NCBI GenBank assembly: GCA_947000775.1 | Contig: CAMQGK010000144.1 | Span: 15,282,001-15,346,000 of the forward strand | Direction: 5' to 3' | Length of the DNA stretch: 64,000 bases | Source: Pterois miles | Taxonomy: Eukaryota; Chordata; Actinopteri; Perciformes; Scorpaenidae | Part shown: one piece after another, positions 47,621 to 60,645 of the stretch | Numbering within the stretch: position 1 is the first letter of the stretch | How the letters are laid out: each line of letters begins with the position of its first letter | Made by a program: the position numbers and the translations under genes | Notes under the pieces: model-generated | Seen by the model: only the letters and a program-made list of their open reading frames with translations | Databases searched by the model: none | Told to the model about the DNA's origin: nothing

Positions 47621-50600
47621 CTGTAGCTCCATATCGTACATTGTAAGTCCTCCTGATTTCTAACGGTCCAATCAAATGCAAAGGATTTGATTTAAATCTC
47701 TCTTGTAACTGTGCACTGCTGAAATCTCGTGTTTCACAGGGTAATACTCACTCAGTACAGAAGCTACAGACGTCTAATTTCCGTTTAAAAGTCTACACTT
47801 GAATCATAAACGATGATGTTTTTTACTCAGTGACGTCTGATACACACTGAACGATGACGTTTAAATTAGCAAATGAAACTAAAGTAAGAGACACAGATTT
47901 GTTCAACAATTGCCAACACATTGTCACCCCTGAGTCCTCATTGACACATGGGGTACCCTCCTGCGTTACTTTTTACATAGTGTCCTTTCAAAATAAACTT
48001 CAGTTTTCACAGGAAGTTAGCTTCGGGCTTAGGGTTAGGAAACGGCTGTGGTTGACATTAACTTCACTGACTGATGACTCAGATATGTGATGGTCAAAGC
48101 CACACAGGGTAACATCGTTCCAGTTGAATCTCTCTCACCTCATTAGTTTGCTACCTACACAGGTTCATTCAATTTGCAGCCAACCACACCTGAACAATCA
48201 ACATCGCATACTTAACATCGTCATTTGATTTGGAATGTGTTTAACCTTACATTGTTTAGAGGCACACATTGACACTGAAGGGTTACACGTACTATTATTG
48301 GTTATATTAATCATTTGTTTCTTTGTTTTGAGTTACCTTGGCTGTTGGGAGAGCTGTCTTCCTGGTGGAGAAAAAGGTGTGGCTTAAGGCTGAGGACTCT
48401 TAAATCCTGGAGCCAGCTCATTGGGCCAAACCATGTGCTGCCATGTCATGGGGGGGTTGAGTTTAGTTAGTTTTGCTTTGCTTTTGCTTTTTCTTATAGT
48501 TAGTGTCCATCTTGGTTACCAATTACAATGCTATTTGTTTTGGCCAAGCCCCAATATATGTGCCTTCATGTCAGTTTTATTCAGTTAACACATTGTTTAG
48601 TTGTGGTAATAAGCATAGCTGCTGTGTTGCTTGAATCTCTTTTATAAGCCTAGTTATTAAATTCTTGGTTTGTAATGTTTTGTTATTTTTTGGGTAAATA
48701 AAAAGCTCAGTTACTTTTAACAACTCTTTCAACAACTGGCGATAGTCATGTGACAAATGACTCATGACAAAATTCGCCAACATTACTTTTAGTTTCACAT
48801 GGAACACAAATACCCATCTCCTGGTTGACAGTGTTGTATGTATTTGACCCATCCACCACCCCTGCCGCCCTTAGCTGACTCTCACGCCATTAATACTACA
48901 TCACGCGCTCCGACTGTCAAATAATGCCGCAGGTGGGATTACATTGGAGTTGAAAAGCCCGGTTTGTCACATACTGTCGCTAAAAGGTTCCTCCATACGT
49001 GTCCGATGCCGACGGGCTCTGCATAATCGGTGGTATTTGACAAGTTGGGAGTTTTTGCTGAATTGTTTTGCCAGTTTCTGTTTCAGCATTGTCCTCCTTT
49101 CCCTCTTCTGGATTAAATGCCAGTATGTTCATGTTCTTTATTGTGCCTTTTCTCTTTATTTATGGTGCGTAGGCTATCGTGTTTGCCAAGTATAAAACAT
49201 TTCTTGGTGTGGTTTGAAACACTCTGTGATGCATGTATTTTCATTATATACTGTAGCTTAAAGTCAGTTACACATTCAAAGTAGCTTTAAAGTGTACTCA
49301 GCATCATCTTCAGCACCACAGTCAGTCGACATTAAGAAGCTCTCAACGGCCTGCTCGTGCTCTCGCTCTGAAGTGGGAAGTGCATGTACGAATTTTAGAA
49401 AACACTCTTAGAGATGATCATTATCTGGAAACGGGGCCCTGCTCATTTGTGTGTAACTGCAATAGTTTTCGGATAACAGTGGGGTTCTACTGCTCTAAGG
49501 CATAAACTTGAGCACATCAGGCTTTGGCTGCACTGTTAATACTTGTTGGAAGGTAAAATTCACTGGTGTGGCCGAGGAATCGCTTTAAAAATGCCTGTGC
49601 TGCCCCTTAAGTGTCATTTTGTCCTCACATGTGCTTTCATATCAAATAACTTATTCCAACTGAGGCAAATAGCATATTGATGAATCAGAAAGATGGTGTG
49701 TGTCTCACAATTGATTGCACTGTTCAGACACACAAACACAGTTGTCACAGCTGTCTTGGTGTTTCACACATTCACACGGTGCTAAAATCAGTTCACCGTA
49801 CGGTCCCCTGTAAACAGAAAATCATTTGCACGATTCTGTCTTTCATTGTGTTGCAGGAAATGTTAATTAATTATTGTTGATGTTAGCCCGCATAATGTGC
49901 AGGGAATACACAGAATTCTAATGCATGGCAATAGGTTTAGTTTATTTGTACAGCAATATCTGGCTAGATGTGATAGATCTGTGACAGAGTGCGTAGGGAG
50001 GATGTGGCTCAGTCAGAGTCAAGAGTGAGAACTTCTGTATCATTAAAAACAAACACGATGCCCTTAGAGTTTTTAAAATTGTTGCTACATACGGCTCCTC
50101 TCCGAACATCATTGGTGAAACACTGTCAGTGTTCATATAGTCTTTTCTTTGCTCTTTGTTATGTCTATCTGTAACTCTGTGTTCTGCGTCTCTCACCTGA
50201 ACTCCCCAATCGCCTCGGCTCATAACACAGAATCAACACAGTCAGGATCCGCTTGCGACACGACATCCACATATAGAGAAGAGTGTCACATTTTTCTCTG
50301 CTAAATTATACATTACGCTGCCAATGTATTCAATTTGAATCCAGATTTGGTACTCTTTTTTAACATGAATATAAAATGTCATGAAATATCCGTAAAATGA
50401 ATCCACTCATGACAACATCTGTGAGTGGATGCACTGTCGCGCAGTCCTTCATTATCAGTTGAGAGTTTTGTTGAAACTGTCATGCAGCCACATAGTCTCA
50501 GCCGCAAGATATCCAACACTTTTATTTTAGGAAAATGTTGCCACAGATGTAATATTTTGTGGGACACATAATAAACGGCAAAACAAAAAAAAATTGTTGC

Positions 50601-51662
50601 CAATGTTTTGATTTCAGTCGACTTCAGCTGTGGCTCTGTCACTACACAGTTTTGAGATATGACTTTATGCACAGCCTATGGGCCCAGACCAAAAAAATCT
50701 ATTATTAAATTATTGGTAACACCTGAGGAGGCAAAATCCAGTATTGATTTTGTAATCCTTATATGTGGGACATATTTTGATATGATGACATTTACTTAGT
50801 TGTATTATAATACGTAACAGCTCAGAGAGAGCAGCGATGGTCGAGCAAGCTATCGAGTGACTTAAAAGAGAGAGCGGCGTTAGTGAGAACAAAGCAAAAA
50901 ATTGGGGAAATAATTTTTTTTTATGTTCTAAAACACACATCTCCGCACAGGTCCGCATAATCCTGCAGGAAGGTGCCGAGTTTCTAGAGTTTGCTAGAAT
51001 GCCGGCTTCCTGTCTATTGGCTGTAGCTCAACGCTGCTTTCATTAAAGGACAGACACACACTGATCATTGCTGCACTCACAGTACAGAGAGGAGCAGGGG
51101 GATCACTGGAACACATGCACACAACACAACTCATTCCCATCTGTGAAAGACGGACGCTTCGTGTATGCCTTGGTATCAGAAGCCAAGGTGCGTGACACAG
51201 CAGTAGTATCTGACCACCTGAATGGGTTGCACACCCTGTATGCTGTTATTGGCTGCTGAGTGTTACATCCCCATGTGGGCCTCAAATGCTGTTTGCAGAC
51301 ACCCAGAAGAGTCCTAAGTAAAGCAAAATTAAAACAAAAGAGAAAATCCAGGCAGATGGCAGGGTCTCTGCAGAAACACACATCACCACTCACTCGATAG
51401 CTTGATATAAGACTGGGATATCATTTCAGTTTTAAACAGGATCCTTCTTAGTTCTTAGTGGTTGTTGGTGAGCTGGCTAAAATCTTCCAGTAGATGTTAT
51501 CAGTACAGGCTTGAACATAAAGGATAAACACAAGATGACTGTCAATAATAACCAGAGAATGTATGCACTGACAACCTAGAGTAAATAACCAATGAATAAT
51601 AGTGTGGAGCTACTACACTCATACACTATGAGCTACACTTGTATTCCCCAAAAAAGTGGAAA

Positions 51663-51663
<1 letters not shown>
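47621..51663. other. no gene recognised
   Basis: Probable old repeat debris (47840-48080, 49280-49620 and 50820-51300 have a repeat-like feel but no certain match in the window). Short frames only. Confidence 0.5.
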
Positions 51664-51706
<43 letters not shown>

Positions 51707-51745
51707 AATATAATATAATATATAATAATAATATATAAGAAATAA
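51664..51745. repeat. (AT)n tract with TAATA-rich flank
   Basis: About 20 AT units, then variants of ataatata. Confidence 0.9.
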
Positions 51746-51837
51746 ATATACTCAAACAAAAAATATTCAAGTAAGTCACCTTTAACACAATAACCTATTA
51801 ACCTTCAATAAAATCTTTCACAGGCACTGTTATCAGT

Positions 51838-52150
51838 AGTTTCATCCTTCCATTATCCCGTTGGGGGTCGCAGGGGGGCTGTAATCAATCCCAGTTAGGC
51901 GAAGGCAGGGTGCACTCTGGACAGGTCGCCAGTCCATCGCAGGGTACATCGAGACAGACAACCATTCAGACTCACATTCACACCTACGGGTGATTTATAG
52001 TCATCAATTAACCTAACCTGCATGTCTTTGGACTGTGGGAGGAAGCCGGAGTACCCGGAGAAAACCCACACTAACATGGGGAAAACATGCAAACTCCCCA
52101 AGCCGACCCTCTCGCTGTGAGGTGACAGTGGTTACCACTACACTACCATT
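51838..52150 (-). repeat. fish LINE-type 3' region (L2/Rex-like)
   Basis: Carries the widespread fish sequence: 'ggacaggtcgccagtccatc', 'cattcacacctacgggtgat', 'catgtctttggactgtggga' and 'ggaagccggagtacccggag'. The 68-codon frame here is translated repeat. Confidence 0.65.
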
Positions 52151-52654
52151 GGATTTATAAACTTATAAATCTTAGAAATTATATAAAACTTTCTAAAATA
52201 TCTACGTTGGTGCACATGTAATGGAAGAGATTCCTTAGTAAACGCAACAGTTTAGTATTCGGAAGAAAAGTTTACGATACACAGTTCAGGAGGATCCAAG
52301 AGCCGTCAGAGGAGGCAGTAGAATGACGAGGTGCAGCATTTGTCCACGAAAACACGCAGGTATATTGCGCCATCACAAGTCTTCGCTTACAGGCAGTGCT
52401 AATCAGCAAGTTGACTCCAGCTAATCGTTGCCTCGTTTAAAGCCATGCCAGTTGACTGTCTCTCCCGGTGGTTCAATAAAATATAGATTTCTGAGCAAAA
52501 AAATTATAAGACAGTCCAACATTTACACACAAAGATGGAGACTCATAAAATCAGCAGTATGTGATAATTCAGTATATGCCTATTGTTCTTTTGATGTGTT
52601 TTGCCTAATACTGTACATGGGATATGTAGTTTTTACAAAGATTTCCAGTTCTAA

Positions 52655-52681
52655 TATCTTATCTTATCTTATCTTATCTTC
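52655..52681. repeat. (CTTAT)n short tandem repeat
   Basis: About five units of cttat. A retroposon tail is possible. Confidence 0.85.
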
Positions 52682-53478
52682 TTGAAAGAGGCACTGTCCA
52701 TATACATACTTGATGTTTTCACTTTACTTTGAAACAAATGCATAAAGCAAAGCATTGAAACATTTACCCTGAGGAATGTTTGCCTCTTTCTGTCTGAAAG
52801 TGCCATTTGAGTGACAAGCGGGGAGACGAAGGGGAGGGCCTTAGGGACTCGGTGTCAGATGATCTAAAAATGGTAGAGATCAAGCAACCGTGGATGTGTC
52901 TGCATTTGCGTGAGTGTGTGTGACCTGAGGAATGGGCGAGTTGGGTAGAGGTCAAAGGTTATCTGTCACCGGGACAAAAGAATTGCTGGTCTGTTATTTT
53001 CTCTCCGTCTAGATGTCAGTCTGACTCGCTCTCTATTGGTCCATCTTGTTGACTGTCTATCTGCCCTCATGCCCATCTGGCTGGCGTGAGAGGGCAAAGT
53101 GTGTATGGCAGCAGGAAGTGTGAGTGTGTGTGCTCTTGGCAACGGTAAATAAGTGTGAGCACATTTCCATAGAGCTGAAAATATAATGCTGCATCAGACC
53201 CAACTGTCAGCTTTCTCTTGACATTGAGAGGAGAGAGGAGAGGAAAGAGGAGAGGAGAGCCAGACACCACACACACTTTATTTGCTATGTGGCGACCTGC
53301 TGCAGGCAATTATGTCTCCCTCACTCTGCCACAATCAGATTACTGTTGGAGGACAAGGCCTTTGGACCTGCTGCTGTGAGGGAAATGAACACACATACAC
53401 AAACACACACTCTGTCCATTCATTCCACCCATGCACCCACACGGTTGTAAATTCTTAACAGGTAACGCTGCGAATGAG
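52682..53478. other. no gene recognised; partly unique sequence
   Basis: 52755-53340 has no repeat match within the window and could include regulatory DNA. A GAGAGGA-type purine stretch lies at 53225-53260. Confidence 0.45.
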
Positions 53479-53785
53479 TTAAAGCTGCATTCGGTAGAAT
53501 TGGAGCACATATGATTAAAAAAGTTGTTTTTATAAAATGGTCACAATATCCTGACATTAGTGCATGAGACAGGTAATCAGGTGGTAATCTCTGTGTCCTC
53601 CGGTTTCCTCCGGTGCTCGTAATGGCATCTACAGGAGTTTACAGATCGTAGAAAAACAACCAATCACAGCCAAGCTGGAGCCTTGCCGTCTCTGAGCAGC
53701 TGTCAGTCATTCGCAAACACCGATCAAAAGGTCCAATTAGGCAGCGCTGATCATATATGAATCAATATTCTGTTACTCTAATGCC
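53479..53785 (+). mobile_element. family H transposon, left-end copy
   Basis: TTAA at 53479-53482 followed by agctgcattcggtagaatt, then 'gtgcatgagacaggtaatc', 'aaacaaccaatcacagc' and 'aggcagcgctgatcatatat', as in the 22030 copy. The right half is missing. Confidence 0.75.
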
Positions 53786-56154
53786 CAAACACGATGTTTG
53801 TCAACTTAAAAGATAATTTTGCAAGTTGCAAGAAAGTTACAATTATTTGTCTCTGTACATGCTGTAGTTTTCTGAAATATTGTCCCGTGGGGTCCACCAG
53901 AAGAAGAGAGACTTTGCATCTCTATAATAATGGGCCGTTTCCTTCTCAACACCCACTATTGCACTAGTAACAGCAACAACTACCTGAACAACCAAATAAA
54001 GGACAATATATGATACGATGAAGATGGTAATGTAGCTGAAGCGCACTTGCTAACGTTATATATTGGTCACGGAACGGGGCTAGTCACAACTGCCAATGTT
54101 AGTGTTAGCATTAAATTTGAGGTCCAAGTAGTTTATGTATTGTGTAGTTAACGTTAGCCCCTTGGACATTCTCTGTGTGAATAGGTTGTTGTTGTGTGGA
54201 GTGGACACCCAAATTGAACCTCATTGACTAAAATGGAGCACAGACCCGGTTTGAACACTTGTCATTCGCAAAATTTGCATGCAGATTTTTTTGTATTCCT
54301 GCACCACATTTTCACATTGGTGAGAAACAGCTTTAAATCTTTGTCTAGTACAGAGTGGGTAAAAACCCATAGATATACCTCTGAGTAAGATTTATTTATT
54401 ATATTGTTAATTGATAGGATTTAATTGTTTTGGGTGAATTATGTGTCATGCTAATGTAACTGTAACTCTTGGAGTACTCTTGATCAAGACCTAATGTCCA
54501 AACTATCGTAAGTGTACGAAATATTTGTGTCAACATCAACTGAGTGTGTGCACACCTTAATCTAAAAAAATTTCAATTTACTACCACGTAAATCAGCATT
54601 AGCCAGTTTGTTCAGGTATTGACCAACCGTCTTGGAAACAGATTCACAAAAGTGTCTTCTGCTTTTCCTTTTGACAATTTAACTATTGTCCTCTTAGAGT
54701 TGAAACAAATACTCAATCAGCCAATCAGTATATCAACAAAAAACTAGTCACTTAAGTCATTTATGTCAGATACATCTTTTATGTCCTCTAGAGAGAGTAG
54801 ACTCGTTTGGAAAGTAGACGAGATCAGACGGCAGCAGGAGGGGGCAGAAACACACAAGATGTGTTTGTGAACAGATGAAACCTTCATTACACATCAGACT
54901 AATAACCTAGAATCTAGCGTTAAATATTACAATTTCACAGAAAGTTTGGATTTTCTACAACACGTGGTGTTTGCTGTCAAAACTAAGAGCCAATCAGCTC
55001 TTTGATGAGGTGACAGCCAGGCATTTCCCATAATGCCCTGGGTCTTGCAATCGGTGGAGAGCAACTGCGCCGCCTGGCTCTAAAACTTGAGGCCGCCTTG
55101 ATCTCTCGAGGTTACCATTGCCCACGTGTGCATGTCGTCAGAGCAAGTCGGTATCAAATCAGACACAAATCTAACCAGCATGCATTTGTGTAGCAATCGC
55201 TGGTGACTGATTCTGTGAAGGCCTGGCTCATCTCGAATGAGCCTATTGTCCTGGACCTATAAAAAAATGGCACAAAAAAGGGTCAAAACAAAGAAAGAGC
55301 AAAGGGGAATGCAGAAGAAAGGCAAAGCCATTAAGACTGGTCTGGGCGGAGGTGTTGGAGAGAAGAAGCAGACCGTCCTCCTCGTAGGCACAGTTTGAAC
55401 TTTAAGGTTGGGGTTTCACAAAAAAAAAAAAACATCAAGAGGAAATGTAATGAGTACAATAAAGGCTTTGTTTACACAAAAATTAATAACAAGGCACCAG
55501 CAGGTGCATTTTTATATGCCGAATAATATGCCCAATGAGCGATGGAATATTGCGAGAATCACCATAGAAACCAAACTCACACAGTAAACCAGAGATGAGC
55601 GTTGCAGGTCCGTTGACAGAGTAGGCTACCCGGTCATGTTAAAACACAGAGAGGTCTAGTGTATTGGGGTGCTGTGTGCACATTGTGACGTGAGCAAAAA
55701 AATCAGTTTGCATTATTTTCTTTTGGAAAGTCCTAACCAGCCGGGGTGATATGCAGCATGCTGTTTGGAGCTGAACTATAGCACTTTTTTCACTTTTTCT
55801 GAGTACCTCCTCATTTCACTACAAAAACTTAAATCAGAGGCAGCTGGCTAGAGGGAGATCGCCAGGAGCTGTTGGTTATATTGAGTGTCTGACGTTACTA
55901 TAAATGAATAAAAAGAGCACAAATAGTTATCTTTTTGGTTTCTTATTTTGTCAATAAGACAGAATAAGGTTGGTATTATTCATCATTACAGTGATTATTA
56001 GTTCTGTGTTATTATAAAAGATAAAAAAAAAAACGGCCCTATAGTTTGTCTGTATAAGCATTTTATTTTGACCCATATATTATACATATTATACTATTGT
56101 CAGGCGGCGACCTGGAGTGCTTATAGTTGTTATTATGAGGAAGTGCTTTAACTT
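53786..56154. other. no gene recognised
   Basis: AT-rich sequence. 55000-55110 weakly resembles the upstream part of the 44690 repeat. The only frame of note is the Lys-rich one at 55267. Confidence 0.5.
55267..55398 (+). pseudogene. Lys-rich short frame followed by AATAAA (possible retrocopy)
   Basis: A 43-codon frame starts MAQKRVKTKKEQRGMQKKGK and ends in a TGA stop. It is followed by a poly-A run at about 55421-55433 and an AATAAA at 55458-55463. Size, lysine content and 3' layout resemble a small ribosomal or nucleolar protein retrocopy, but I do not recognise the protein. A chance frame in repeat DNA is equally possible. Confidence 0.25.
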
Positions 56155-56215
56155 ACGTACGTTCCCTCCGGGGATTAATAAAGGTTCATCTTATTAATAA
56201 AGGTTCATCTTATGT
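56155..56215 (+). repeat. retroposon tail scrap
   Basis: 'tccctccggggattaataaa' followed by two tandem 'ttaataaaggttcatctta' units. Confidence 0.5.
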
Positions 56216-56375
56216 AAGTTAACTTACAGAACATACTTTACTGATGGAACCCTAGTTACATAACAAACTTATTTTTAACCCAAACCATGATCTTTTCCTA
56301 AACCTAATCAAGTAGTTATGTTAAGTATGTGTTTAAAACAGTGACCATTTCACAACATGCGCCTGTCACTATTCT
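56215..56375 (+). repeat. family G repeat fragment
   Basis: 'ttaacccaaaccatgatctt' followed by 'ttcctaaacctaatcaagta' matches the 17000-17180 region. It adjoins a LINE/SINE-type tail at 56160-56215. Confidence 0.5.
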
Positions 56376-56434
56376 CCTAAAGTCATGTTGGGAGTCATTG
56401 GCAAATTACCTATTCTGTCGTTTAGGTATGAGTA

Positions 56435-56885
56435 CCTGTTGAGAGGAAGATGTGTAAAAAAGGAAGGACAGGAAGGAGAATCCAAAACATTAGGAGGGAG
56501 GGAACGAGGAAAGAGGGTTCTGGAGGAAAAGAGGAGATGATATTGATGTTTGCTTGTTATTCCAGCACTAATTTTCCCCCCGGAGCTCATTAGAGTCTGG
56601 AGAGAAACGAACCACAAAACCTTAAAAACCAACAGAGTGGAGAGACAGAGAGAGAGGGATGAGCATCCAAAGAAAATAAAATGTAAACAAATTGAAAATG
56701 AAGCATGAGAGAGAAAATGTAACAGGATAAGAAGAAGAGAAAGAGGGACACAGTCAAAGAAATCAAAAGAATCGATTGGATTTAGAGAGAAAGAGATGAA
56801 GAGATACAGTGTAGAAGTGATTGAGTAAAAATCCACTGCGATGGAGAGAAAGGAGGAGACAATGACAAGAAAGACATATAGTGAA
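56435..56885 (+). repeat. polypurine-rich tract
   Basis: About 450 bases strongly biased to A and G on the plus strand. The 178-codon minus-strand frame 56369-56905 is a Ser/Leu/Phe-rich translation of this bias, not a gene. Confidence 0.6.
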
Positions 56886-56911
56886 CACCACCCACCATTA
56901 CACACAACAAC

Positions 56912-59408
56912 CTGAGGCCTGTACTACGAAGCGAGTTCAACGTAACCGGGGTATCCTCTCGTTATCTGGTTAATCTGAGTCTAACAAACGCAACCTTGCT
57001 AAGCGGTCCTACGACTGTGGTTATCAACTCAATCTGGCTATGAGCACGCTCACATAAAAGGGGTGGTGTTTGCAGCAAATGACCAAACAGCAGAGCTGCA
57101 CATTTTACAAACCAAGAGCAAACTATTATATTAGACAAACACCAAGAAGTTAAACACATTGCATGTGCATGCATAAATTCACAGACTTATATCACTGTCC
57201 CATCAAAAGCATGAGCAGATCTGACTAAAATTACTTGCTGTGTTCTGTTAAATGAATATGTTGTTTATAGACTAGAGTAGAAGATGCTTATTGTTCCCTT
57301 TGGGAAGCAAGACTTGTGGGCAAATAAAAACTATTAGGGCTGTCAATCGATTTTATCAACATTGGAGCGGGCAAATATGCTGCTTTATGCAAATGTATGT
57401 ATATATTTATTATTGCAAATCAATTAACAACACAAAACTATGACGCTATTGTCCAGAAACCCTCACAGGGACTACATTTAGCATAAAAATGGTCATCTTG
57501 AAGAGGAGCGAGGATACTCGAGAGCAGCCCCCCCTTACTGGATATCAGCTACTGATTGGACGCTGCTGCCTATCGGACTGTTCTGATAACACGTCAACAT
57601 CACTGGAGATTCACACCGGAGCAAAGACAGATAACAGCTTAAAAGTTTTATATTTTATCTGTTTTCTGATTCACCATCTAGTTGAAATCTGTGGTAAATA
57701 TAGGTCTGAATAGCAGCAGAAGGAGCTGCAATATTGCTCCTCCACACACCGCGGCTGAAGCAGTCTGGCATTGACAGAGCTATTTAACACGACAGACGGA
57801 TGTGAAACAACTTCATGTATTTATTAGAAAGATTTCTTTTTCCATGATCTGTTATTTCCCCCATTAACTTTTATTAAGGACACTATTAAAGTCAGACAGA
57901 GTCAGAGGGTCTGTCTGTAAGCAACAAACACCTCTTGCATTATTAATCGTCATTCCCATCGGACACATGTGAGGCTGATAATTCCTGAGCATCGGGTTTG
58001 ATATGAGTTACATCATTTCAATTTTCCCAGAAACATTCAGCCTAATAAATAAGGTCCAGTGTTCAAAGGACACCATAGTCATATTCGGGGTTATTAAATA
58101 ATGAATTCACAATCAGAATCTCAATAAATTCAGTCGCTAATAATGGATAATGTAAATGTGCCAGTAGAGATGGTTCCTGAGCCTCTAAGCAGGACACCGT
58201 CCACCGTAAAAATACAGACTGCAGGTTGTTATTCATGTGCTGTTAAACAGGTAATAGGCTACAGAGAGAAAACACTGCTGCTCCGCCAGAGATAACTGTC
58301 TCTTTATTAGTATTAATACAGTTCAGACAAAAACTCCATTAAAAGTCTCTAGCACTATTAAAGTTGACTGACAGACGTCACTTCACGTGATGCTTCAGAG
58401 GAAATGACGTCTCATTCTCTAAAAACATATTTGCTTATTTCCTCTGTCCTCACATGGTTTCCATGCATCTCCGTGCATCCCTGATGGGAGGGAATAAAAC
58501 GCAAGAAAAGTGAGGGAAACGTGGAAGCAGTTAAGAGACTTGGGATGCACCCTATGACTTGCCTCAAACTGCCTGGGATTATCACAAAGCGGTTATGTAT
58601 CGAACCTATTTTCAGGTCAAAGAACCCCTTTGAAAATGGCCAAAATTTAGCCCACGTTTGGAGCGTTATTTAGCCTCGTTGGCGACAAGCTAGTATGACC
58701 AATGGATTGGGCTTTCTAGTTTCAACACCAGTATCATCACTCTACTTTTAAAAGTGACAAATTAAAAATAAAAAAAAAAATGAGTGGTGGTAAAATGAAT
58801 TTTCCTAAACGTATTTTTATGGCGTTAACTTTGACAGCCCTAAAAATATATATTTATAAAAACATAAGTCAAAGAGGTAAGCAGGCTTACTTTCATATCT
58901 TATAATCATCCACGGTATACATTTATTACTTCGGTAGCGAAGTAATGCAAGGCAATTCATACAGTCTGTGGGACTGTGAAGGTATGACAGACATTTAGCA
59001 ATTTATTTTTTATTTGCTCCCAAGTGTCACACCGCCGTGGTTGCACCTTTAAGAATGAGGCTAAAATATTGTCATACACGCTGTAAATGTTAATTTAATG
59101 GAATACAGGCATGTAATTATATCTATCGTGCTCTAGATGGGGCAGTGATATTATAAACCTTTTAGTTTCTGCATTCACACTGTCGACGATTTTCATTGTG
59201 TTGCCTAATATTGTCTTACAATCCACACGCCAAGCTTTGATTGGTTTTATATGTTGATCAGTTGTCTCAAACATAATCTGCTCCGGTGCAGGTTAGGTGT
59301 TCAGCATAAGTTACCATGGCGATCTGCCCCTGGTACGACTGAAAACCCGGCGTTAAACCTGAAGTTACCTCGCTAATCCCAAATCCTGCATCGTAGTACA
59401 GGCTTCAG
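56912..59408. mobile_element. DNA transposon family L, interrupted by a family D element
   Basis: The left end ctgaggcctgtactacgaag and the reverse complement of the right end, ctgaagcctgtactacgatg, are clear inverted terminal repeats. Between them, 57335-58842 is a separate transposon. Without that insert the host element is about 1.0 kb. I see no transposase motif. From memory, fish elements with this terminus are Harbinger-like, but the target duplication is not readable, so the superfamily is uncertain. Confidence 0.75.
57335..58842 (+). mobile_element. family D transposon (TAGGGCTGTCAA termini), long copy nested in family L
   Basis: The left end tagggctgtcaatcg and the right end actttgacagcccta are inverted. 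The first 150 bp and the last 290 bp match the other family D copies (for example 20250-20880). The central 57485-58550 is not in those copies: either a further insertion or the part they lost. The flanking octamers do not match well (aaaactat and aaaatata). The open frame 57489-57713 in the centre is not recognised. Confidence 0.75.
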
Positions 59409-59563
59409 GGACTGTGTACGTTTCTGACGCTAGCTTCAACAAAATAAACTGCCAGGCCAGGCTGAAAGTAGGTTTAACAAAAATAAAAGTACCATTTAAA
59501 TTTTATTGATTTCATTGGAGCAAATAAATAAGAAAACAGTAGATAAATTGATTGGATTGACTG

Positions 59564-59630
<67 letters not shown>

Positions 59631-59645
59631 TAAATAAATAAATAG
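59564..59645. repeat. (TAA)n microsatellite with TAAA tail
   Basis: About 21 TAA units, then ataaataaataaatag. The poly-Ile frame on the minus strand is an artefact. Confidence 0.95.
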
Positions 59646-59983
59646 ATAAATAAATGTCCTTTTTAGCTGTACTTTTTTTTATAGAAGTAGTTTTAGCCAC
59701 AACTTGGTTTGACCCAAAACAAAAACAAGAAGCATGTTTTTAATCAGAAGAGCAAAACGGCAGCCTCAGATTTCCACACACAATCACTAGTAAGTTTCTC
59801 GTAGAATATTTTTTTCTTTTATATAACACTGAAGTACGGAAATACAGATATTATAGTCATCAACCAGATTCAGTTTTCAGTATTAGTATTATCATTATTA
59901 TCATCATAATACCAGTAGAATAGAAATGTTGGCTTAGATTTTGATATATTTATATATCCATTTGTATATATACTGTGTAAATG

Positions 59984-59984
<1 letters not shown>

Positions 59985-60042
<58 letters not shown>
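59985..60042. repeat. (TA)n microsatellite
   Basis: About 26 units, downstream of cbln1. Confidence 0.95.
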
Positions 60043-60045
<3 letters not shown>

Positions 60046-60645
60046 AGAGTTCGTGGTTTTAAGTTGGTTTCAGTGTCCAAAGTCCAACATTGAAGAAAAG
60101 CAAGGAAGGATCCGTGCTGGGAGGCAAACAAGTACAGCAGCAGATAAAGTACAGACATGAGGAAGGAGAGGGGGATGGACCGCTGAGGAAAGGAAGACAG
60201 AGAGGTGAGTGAGAGTATAACAAGGGTATACAAAAAAGGAAAAGAGAGAAATCTGCACTTGTGGGTAAACAGCATAGTCAAAGAGAGAAGAGGATCCTGA
60301 AGAGGGAGGGGTACAAATGTGAAAATACAGCAGCGGTCATGGAGGGAGGGGGGTGGTGGTAGGACAAGATGGAGGTTGATTCTAATGTTTGTGAGGCTGC
60401 CGGAGAGATGATAAAAACACAGAAGGAGCGAGGTATAGCAATACTTTCTGTGTGACTTGTATCAATACTAGTTCTTTAGATATAGTCACAAGAGAGTCAC
60501 TTCACGTGGCTGGAGACCAGATGGGGATTTATTACATCTACATTGAACAGTTTACCTAACCTTCCCAATATGCTTGACACTTGACATTTTCAGTTCAGTG
60601 GAAATGGAAAATTTTTGATAGTGTATATAAGATTGTGCTAGCTAG

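Noticed and set aside
56369..56905. 178-codon minus-strand frame with hydrophobic stretches
   Set aside because: Strong purine bias of the plus strand removes stops and gives a Ser/Leu/Phe-rich translation; no family resemblance.
57327..58850. 8-bp target duplication for the family D element
   Set aside because: The flanking octamers aaaactat and aaaatata agree only in their first four bases, so it is not supported.
59512..59700. Minus-strand frame with a run of isoleucines resembling a membrane segment
   Set aside because: Translation of (TAA)n; no gene context.
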